Source: Clostridiales bacterium (GTDB lineage: Bacteria; Bacillota; Clostridia; TANB77; CAG-508). From it: DNA of 64,000 nucleotides. Location of the stretch: NCBI GenBank assembly GCA_004553715.1, contig SFKP01000010.1, positions 39,013 to 103,012 of the forward strand, in the 5' to 3' direction. Numbering within the stretch: the stretch's first letter is position 1; each line of letters opens with the position of its first letter. Under the pieces are notes generated by a model. That model had not been told where the DNA came from and did no database searches. It saw only the letters and a program-made list of their open reading frames with translations. A program made the position numbers and the translations under genes. Below, piece by piece: positions 59,468 to 64,000 of this stretch.

Positions 59468-60937
59468 TTAAGCTGTATATAATGCTTTAATATCCCATTT
59501 TACGCCTTCTGGTGTATCCATTAAAATAATACCTTTATCATTTAAATCACTTCTTATTTCATCTGCTAATTGAAAATTCTTGTTTTTCTTAGCTTCTGCT
59601 CTTTCTGCAATTTTGTTTTCAATAAAAGCTTCATCTATGTCTAATTTATTTAAATATTTTTCCTTCATTTCTTTCATAAATTCATCTGGATTTTGAGAAA
59701 GCAATCCAATGACTCCATAAATCTCATGAAGATTTTTAAGTATTTTATTAATTGTATTTGCAGTGATTGCTCTTTCTTCTTTTTTTGATGTTTTCATTAT
59801 ATTATTTGCATATTTGAAAATGCTATGTAAATTAGCTATTGCAGCTGCTGTATTAAAATCATCATCCATGTTTTCAATAAAATAAGATATAATATTTTCT
59901 GAAATATCATCTTCTCTTAAGCTATCTATTGCTGGATTTTGAAAATCTTGTACATATTTTAGCATATCTTTCATTGTGCTATAGAAATAATATAAATGCT
60001 TTTCTGATAAATTGAAATCTCCATCTAATAAATCTATATCAGAAGTGTAATGTTTTGAAAACATTACATATTTTATAACCTCATAATTATATTTTGCAAG
60101 TGCATCACGAATTGTAAGTGAATTTCCTAGAGATTTACTCATCTTCTCTCCATTGATTTTTACTAATCCGCAATGTGACCAATATTTTGCAAACATTTTT
60201 CCTGTTAATGCCTCACTTTGAGCTATTTCGTTTTCGTGATGTGGGAATATCAAATCCTTTCCACCACCATGAATATCAATAGTTTCGCCAAGATTATTTA
60301 GTACCATTGCAGAACATTCTATATGCCAACCTGGTCTTCCTTTTCCCCATGGAGATTCCCATGATATTTCTCCTGGTTTTGCAGATTTCCAAAGTGCAAA
60401 ATCTATAGGGTCTCTTTTACCTGGTTCTATATCTTTTCTTACGCCATTTATCATGTCATCTACGTTACGATTAGAAAGTTTGCCATACTCTTTAAAACTT
60501 CTTACATCATAATATACATCTCCTGTTTCTGATTTATAAGCATGCCCCGTTTTGATAAGTCCTTCTACAAATTTTATTATGTTATCAATATTTTCTGATG
60601 CCAAAGCATTTACATTAGCATCTGTTATATGCAAATTTTTCATATCTTTTTCGGTTTCTTCAATTTGTTCTTTTGAAAAATCTAGTGCATTTCTGCCAAT
60701 ACTATTTGCCCTATTTATAATTTTATCATCTACATCTGTATAATTACGAACATATTTAACATTATAACCTCTATATCTTAAATAATCTGCTATCATAGCA
60801 TATGTAATTGCTTGCCTTGCGTGACCAATATGGCTTAAATCATAAACTGTAATTCCACAAGCATACATCTTAACATTTTTCCCATCTAATGGAATAAATT
60901 CTTCTTTTTGTCTTGTCATTGAATTATAAATTTTCAT
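59468..60937 (-). CDS. cysS: Cysteinyl-tRNA synthetase
   Basis: Charges tRNA-Cys. HIGH is at HIGHARQ (about residues 36-39), the KMSKS loop at KMSKSLGNS (about 268-276), zinc ligands in CGITVYD and GWHIECSAM...GGGKDLIFPHHENE. The start used is the ATG at 60937 after GAGGGGG; the longer frame begins in that site. Length is 489. Confidence 0.97.
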   Translation of the reverse strand: MKIYNSMTRQKEEFIPLDGKNVKMYACGITVYDLSHIGHARQAITYAMIADYLRYRGYNVKYVRNYTDVDDKIINRANSIGRNALDFSKEQIEETEKDMKNLHITDANVNALASENIDNIIKFVEGLIKTGHAYKSETGDVYYDVRSFKEYGKLSNRNVDDMINGVRKDIEPGKRDPIDFALWKSAKPGEISWESPWGKGRPGWHIECSAMVLNNLGETIDIHGGGKDLIFPHHENEIAQSEALTGKMFAKYWSHCGLVKINGEKMSKSLGNSLTIRDALAKYNYEVIKYVMFSKHYTSDIDLLDGDFNLSEKHLYYFYSTMKDMLKYVQDFQNPAIDSLREDDISENIISYFIENMDDDFNTAAAIANLHSIFKYANNIMKTSKKEERAITANTINKILKNLHEIYGVIGLLSQNPDEFMKEMKEKYLNKLDIDEAFIENKIAERAEAKKNKNFQLADEIRSDLNDKGIILMDTPEGVKWDIKALYTA

Positions 60938-60990
60938 ATTCTTATTCCCCCTCAAATATCTTATGTTTAATTTTCTAGTTTATGAAATAG

Positions 60991-61908
60991 CTATTTTAAA
61001 AATCCATTTATTATTTCTTGTTCTGCTTGTTTTTCATCTAAGCCTAAAGTCATTAATTTCATCAATTGTTCTCCTGCTATTTTTCCTATTGTTGCCTCAT
61101 GTACAAGATTTGCCTCTACATTGTTTGCTATAATTGATGGTATTGCTATTACTTTAGCATCATCTTTAATTATAGCATCACATTCTACATGTCCAAAACT
61201 TTTTGCATTACCTGTAACTTTTGATTCGAATTGTTGAACTGAATTTTCTGTTGCAACAGATCTTGAAGTTACCTTTGTGCTTGAATTTTCTCCATTTAAA
61301 TCTACTTCAAACATAGTTTTTGCATATTGAACTCCATTTGTCATTATTTTTTCTAATACTACTAGATTTGCGTTATTCCCTATAACACCTTTCGTAGTTC
61401 TTATAGTGCTATCTACACCTTTTATTTGAACTGTTTCCATCTCTAAATTGCTATTGTCTTTTAAATATACTTCTGTTATCGGATTTAAAATTCTTTTTCC
61501 ATCTCCTGTGCCTTCGCCATAATGTTTTTCAATATATTTTACCTTTGCTCCTTCCTCTAAAAAGAACCTATGAATACCATCATGTTGAGAATCTTTATGA
61601 TGCTCATTGTGTATTCCGCAACCTGCAATAATTACTACATTTGCATTTTTCCCAATATAAAAATCATTATATACAATATCAGTAAGACCACTTTCTGTAA
61701 TTATTACCGGTATATGCACAAATTCTAATTTTGTGTTTTCTTTTACATATATATCAATTCCTTGTTTATCTGTTTTCGTCACTATATTTACATTTTCAGT
61801 TACTTTGCGTTCAATACCTTTGCCATTTTTTCTGATGTTATATGCACCTTCAATATTTCCATCTATATCTGAAATTGTTTTTAGCATTTTCTTATCTATT
61901 TCTTCCAA
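60991..61908 (-). CDS. sufB: SufB/SufD-family Fe-S scaffold (minimal SufB)
   Basis: This 305-residue protein is much shorter than standard SufB (about 470) and has only the beta-helix core plus the C-terminal motif (SRSVATENSVQQFESKVTGNA, HEATIGKIAGEQLMKLMTLGL ... EIINGFL). It follows sufC by 1 bp. Such two-gene SufC-SufB systems are proposed to be minimal Fe-S machines (also called SmsCB). No SufS, SufU or SufD lies beside it. The name sufB is by family; SmsB may fit better. Confidence 0.8.
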   Translation of the reverse strand: MEEIDKKMLKTISDIDGNIEGAYNIRKNGKGIERKVTENVNIVTKTDKQGIDIYVKENTKLEFVHIPVIITESGLTDIVYNDFYIGKNANVVIIAGCGIHNEHHKDSQHDGIHRFFLEEGAKVKYIEKHYGEGTGDGKRILNPITEVYLKDNSNLEMETVQIKGVDSTIRTTKGVIGNNANLVVLEKIMTNGVQYAKTMFEVDLNGENSSTKVTSRSVATENSVQQFESKVTGNAKSFGHVECDAIIKDDAKVIAIPSIIANNVEANLVHEATIGKIAGEQLMKLMTLGLDEKQAEQEIINGFLK

Positions 61909-61909
61909 A

Positions 61910-62621
61910 TTAAATCTCTCCTCCTAACTTACAGCAAGGTGCTTTTGTAAATATTGCATTTTCAATATCTTTAGGTTTACCTACTTTTTCTACTTTGCCA
62001 TTATTTAATAAAATAATATTATCTGCTATATTTAATATTCTTTCTTGATGAGATATGATAAGTGTTGTTCCTTTTGTTTTTTCTCTAATTTCTTCAAATA
62101 TTTTAATTAAATTATTGAAACTCCATAAATCAATTCCCGCTTCTGGTTCATCAAATATAGTCAAATTAGAATTTCTAACTGCAACTGTTGCAATTTCGAT
62201 TCTTTTAAGCTCTCCACCAGAAAGAGATGCATTTATCTCTCTATCCACATATTCTTTTGCACATAACCCTACTTTTGATAATATTTGGCAAGCTTCTTTT
62301 TTTGATATATCTTTTTCAGATGACAATCTAATTAAATCATATACTGTAATTCCTTTAAACTTAACAGGTTGCTGGAATGCAAAACTTATTCCCATTTTTG
62401 CTCTTTCATTTATTTGCAGCTCGCTAATATCATTACCATTAAAAAATACTTTACCAGAATCTTGTTTGTTAATTCCCATTATTATTTTTGCAAGAGTTGA
62501 CTTGCCAGAACCATTTGGTCCGGGTAATTACATAAAATTTATCATCTTCTAGTTTTAAATTTATATCATTTAATATAACTTTATTATCTCTTTCAAAACA
62601 TATATTTTTTAATTCTAACAT
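61910..62621 (-). CDS. sufC: Fe-S assembly ATPase SufC, +1 recoded at CGG in the Walker A loop
   Basis: SufC is the ABC-type ATPase that drives Fe-S assembly on SufB. The frame from ATG 62621 (MLELKNICFERDNKVILNDINLKL) reaches ATT ACC CGG at 62520-62522. Skipping the C gives ITGPNGSGKSTLAKIIMGINKQDSG, the P-loop, and then LSGGELKRIEIA (signature) and the FDEPEAGID Walker B region. Total 236 residues. Without the shift the protein ends after about 50 residues with no ATPase site. Confidence 0.93.
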
Positions 62622-62695
62622 ATTCCATTGGCTCCTCTTTTTGTTTGATTTCTATGTTTATTATTATATCACATTTTATAATTTTAACTTGCAAA

Positions 62696-63142
62696 TTATA
62701 ATTTTTCTTCTTTATTTTCTTTTAATAAATCTCTAATTTCTTCTAATAATAGCACTTCATCAGACTTTTTAACTTCTTCTACTACTTTTTCTTTTTTATA
62801 TTTCTTTTCAAATTTTCCAATAATTTTTACAAATAAGAAAACACATAATGAAATTATTAAAAAGTCAATTATTTGTTGTATAAATGAACCATACATTATT
62901 TTTGCATCTGCTATATCTATACTTAAATTAGAAAAATCGATTCCCCCAATAATAATGCCAATTACAGGCATTAAAATATCATTTACAAGAGATGTAACAA
63001 TTTTACCAAAAGCACCACCTACAATAACACCAACTGCTAGGTCTATAACATTTCCTTTCATAATAAATTGCTTAAACTCTGAAGCACCTTTACCGATTTT
63101 TTCATTTACTCTTTTTAACTCTTTTTTATCTATTTTTTTCAT
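62696..63142 (-). CDS. mscL: Large-conductance mechanosensitive channel MscL
   Basis: MscL opens under hypo-osmotic stress. The 148 residues include [37 protein letters not shown], two membrane helices and a charged C-terminal helix. Complete and typical. Confidence 0.95.
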   Translation of the reverse strand: MKKIDKKELKRVNEKIGKGASEFKQFIMKGNVIDLAVGVIVGGAFGKIVTSLVNDILMPVIGIIIGGIDFSNLSIDIADAKIMYGSFIQQIIDFLIISLCVFLFVKIIGKFEKKYKKEKVVEEVKKSDEVLLLEEIRDLLKENKEEKL

Positions 63143-63237
63143 AAATTGTCTCCTAAAAACTACATATATTAACTATAATATTATATAAAGAATCCCTAGT
63201 TCTGTCAATATTTTTGAGCAAATCCTCCAGCATTGAT

Positions 63238-63380
63238 GTTACTATTCAGACCTAAATTTTCAAATTAGTAGCTCCACGTGTCGGTTGCACTTTTCTTCTC
63301 GTGCTTTAGCCTAAGAAAAGAAAATGTCCAACCGACAGCAAGATGGAGCGAATTATATAGCGATTGGTCTGAACATTAAC
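63238..63380 (-). mobile_element. 143-bp MITE-like element, copy 7 (inverted)
   Basis: Full-length copy with ends GTTACTATTCAGAC and GTCTGAACATTAAC and a perfect 8-bp target duplication GCATTGAT (63230-63237 and 63381-63388). It lies after the start of mscL, in a 378-bp gap that also holds two other repeats. Confidence 0.92.
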
Positions 63381-63386
63381 GCATTG

Positions 63387-63515
63387 ATAAGATAATTCTC
63401 GATTTTTCCTATGTCAATTGGGACTTAAGATTTTTGACAGTTTTTTGTTAATTTCAATTAATAATGTTTGAAAAATTATGAAAAAGCTATCAAAAATCTT
63501 AAGTCCCAATTGACA
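63387..63515. repeat. Family B fragment followed by family C hairpin, copy 2
   Basis: Bases 63387-63411 (ATAAGATAAT...GATTTTTCCTATG) match the tail of the 9419-9495 repeat. At 63412-63515 a 29-bp stem with one mismatch (63412-63440 with 63487-63515) has the same core as the hairpin at 795-866, GGGACTTAAGATTTTTGACAG, but a 46-nt unrelated loop. It ends 5 bp after the stop of the downstream GH94-like gene. Confidence 0.75.
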
Positions 63516-63520
63516 GTTGT

Positions 63521-64000
63521 TTAGAGTATTATTGTTATTTCTTTTGTTTTGCCATCATCTTGAAGTATTATTCCTTTTTCTTCTTTGCCATTTATGATTA
63601 TTTTTTCTACTCCCGTGTTTTTTCCGTTTTCGTTTTTTACTGTTATATTATATATTGTCTTTCCATATCTATATTTTATGGAATATTCTTTCCATTCTTT
63701 TGGTATACATGGATTTATAGTTAACTTGTTTTTTTGTATTTTAAAGCCTAAAATGTTTTCTAAACCTATTTTGTAAAACCAGCTACTAGAGCCCGTATAC
63801 CATGTCCAGCCACCTCTGCCTGCTAAGTTTTCTGCACTATATATATCTGCTGGTATTGAGTATGGCTCTACTTTGTATTTTCGTGCTTCATCTTTTGTTC
63901 TAGCATGTTCTATCGGATTTATCATTCTAAAATATTCTAAAGCTTTATCTCCAAATCCTAATTTGGTATATGCATAAATTACCCAAAGTGCAGCATGTGT
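63521..64000 (-). CDS. GH94-like glycoside phosphorylase/cyclic glucan synthase C-terminal part (cut by window edge)
   Basis: The visible 160 residues are the C-terminal part. YSIPADIYSAENLAGRGGWTWYTGSSSWFYK is characteristic of GH94 cellobiose/chitobiose phosphorylase-like and cyclic beta-1,2-glucan synthase enzymes; then come GFKIQKNKLTINPCIPKEWKEY and the final beta-sandwich. The frame is open up to base 64000 (THAALWVIYAYTKLG before the first Met), so the start lies outside the window. Confidence 0.85.
   Translation of the reverse strand, partial: THAALWVIYAYTKLGFGDKALEYFRMINPIEHARTKDEARKYKVEPYSIPADIYSAENLAGRGGWTWYTGSSSWFYKIGLENILGFKIQKNKLTINPCIPKEWKEYSIKYRYGKTIYNITVKNENGKNTGVEKIIINGKEEKGIILQDDGKTKEITIIL

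Overview
The window is AT-rich, gene-dense chromosomal DNA of an endospore-forming member of the Clostridia, probably an uncultured gut lineage. The evidence is a sporulation set (GerW/YtfJ, SpoVS, SigH, SpoVT, SpoIVA), Firmicutes gene orders (recA-recX-scpA, rlmN-stp-prkC, ctsR-mcsA-mcsB-clpC), pyruvate formate-lyase fermentation, FeoAB iron uptake and a two-gene SufCB-type Fe-S system.

Layout. 1-9.3 kb: tRNA modification (tmcAL, cut by the window edge), then on the minus strand gerW, DUF2953, scpA, recX and recA (with LexA boxes), an RNHCP protein, a nucleoside kinase and two membrane-anchored proteins. 9.6-24 kb: spoVS, ymdB, sigH, pgsA, rpe, the PrkC/Stp signalling pair, rlmN, a GH15 enzyme, a beta-CASP hydrolase and ftsK/spoIIIE. 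24-33 kb: rsmD, an SSB-like protein, greA, topA, a sortase, hinT and a compact alaS. 33-40 kb: spoVT, rpsT, spoIVA, dnaE and dut. 41-48 kb: feoAB and the clpC stress operon. 48-54.9 kb: small membrane proteins, a damaged smpB, vanW, dacF, ychF, mltG and an SH3-type envelope protein. 55-64 kb: pflBA, mntP, a tRNA cluster with a truncated tRNA-Val, cysS, sufCB, mscL and the end of a GH94-like enzyme.

Main observation. I checked every CGG/CCG trinucleotide in the window against the reading frames. Thirteen in-frame CGG codons occur, in seven genes: feoB (six), spoIVA (two), stp, ctsR, sufC, an SH3/GH18-like gene and an unknown gene next to topA. None reads through as arginine. At every one the conserved protein continues only if the C is skipped (+1), so CGGN is read as glycine (GGN). 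With this one rule SpoIVA becomes exactly 492 residues with its canonical C-terminus, FeoB becomes a complete 709-residue protein, and CtsR, SufC and Stp regain family-typical length and motifs. CGG that straddles two codons is common and harmless. This looks like genome-wide +1 recoding at an unassigned CGG codon. The nearest precedent I know is the AGG/CCC frameshifting in Perkinsus mitochondria.

The second theme is repeats: a 143-bp palindromic MITE-like element with perfect 8-bp target duplications at four copies, a diverged subfamily with covarying stem arms, and two further families of hairpin repeats. A few lesions do not follow the CGG rule: ftsK (A tract), smpB and tRNA-Val (deletions of roughly 22-25 nt), and the SSB-like gene (14-bp duplication). 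They may be real mutations or assembly faults.
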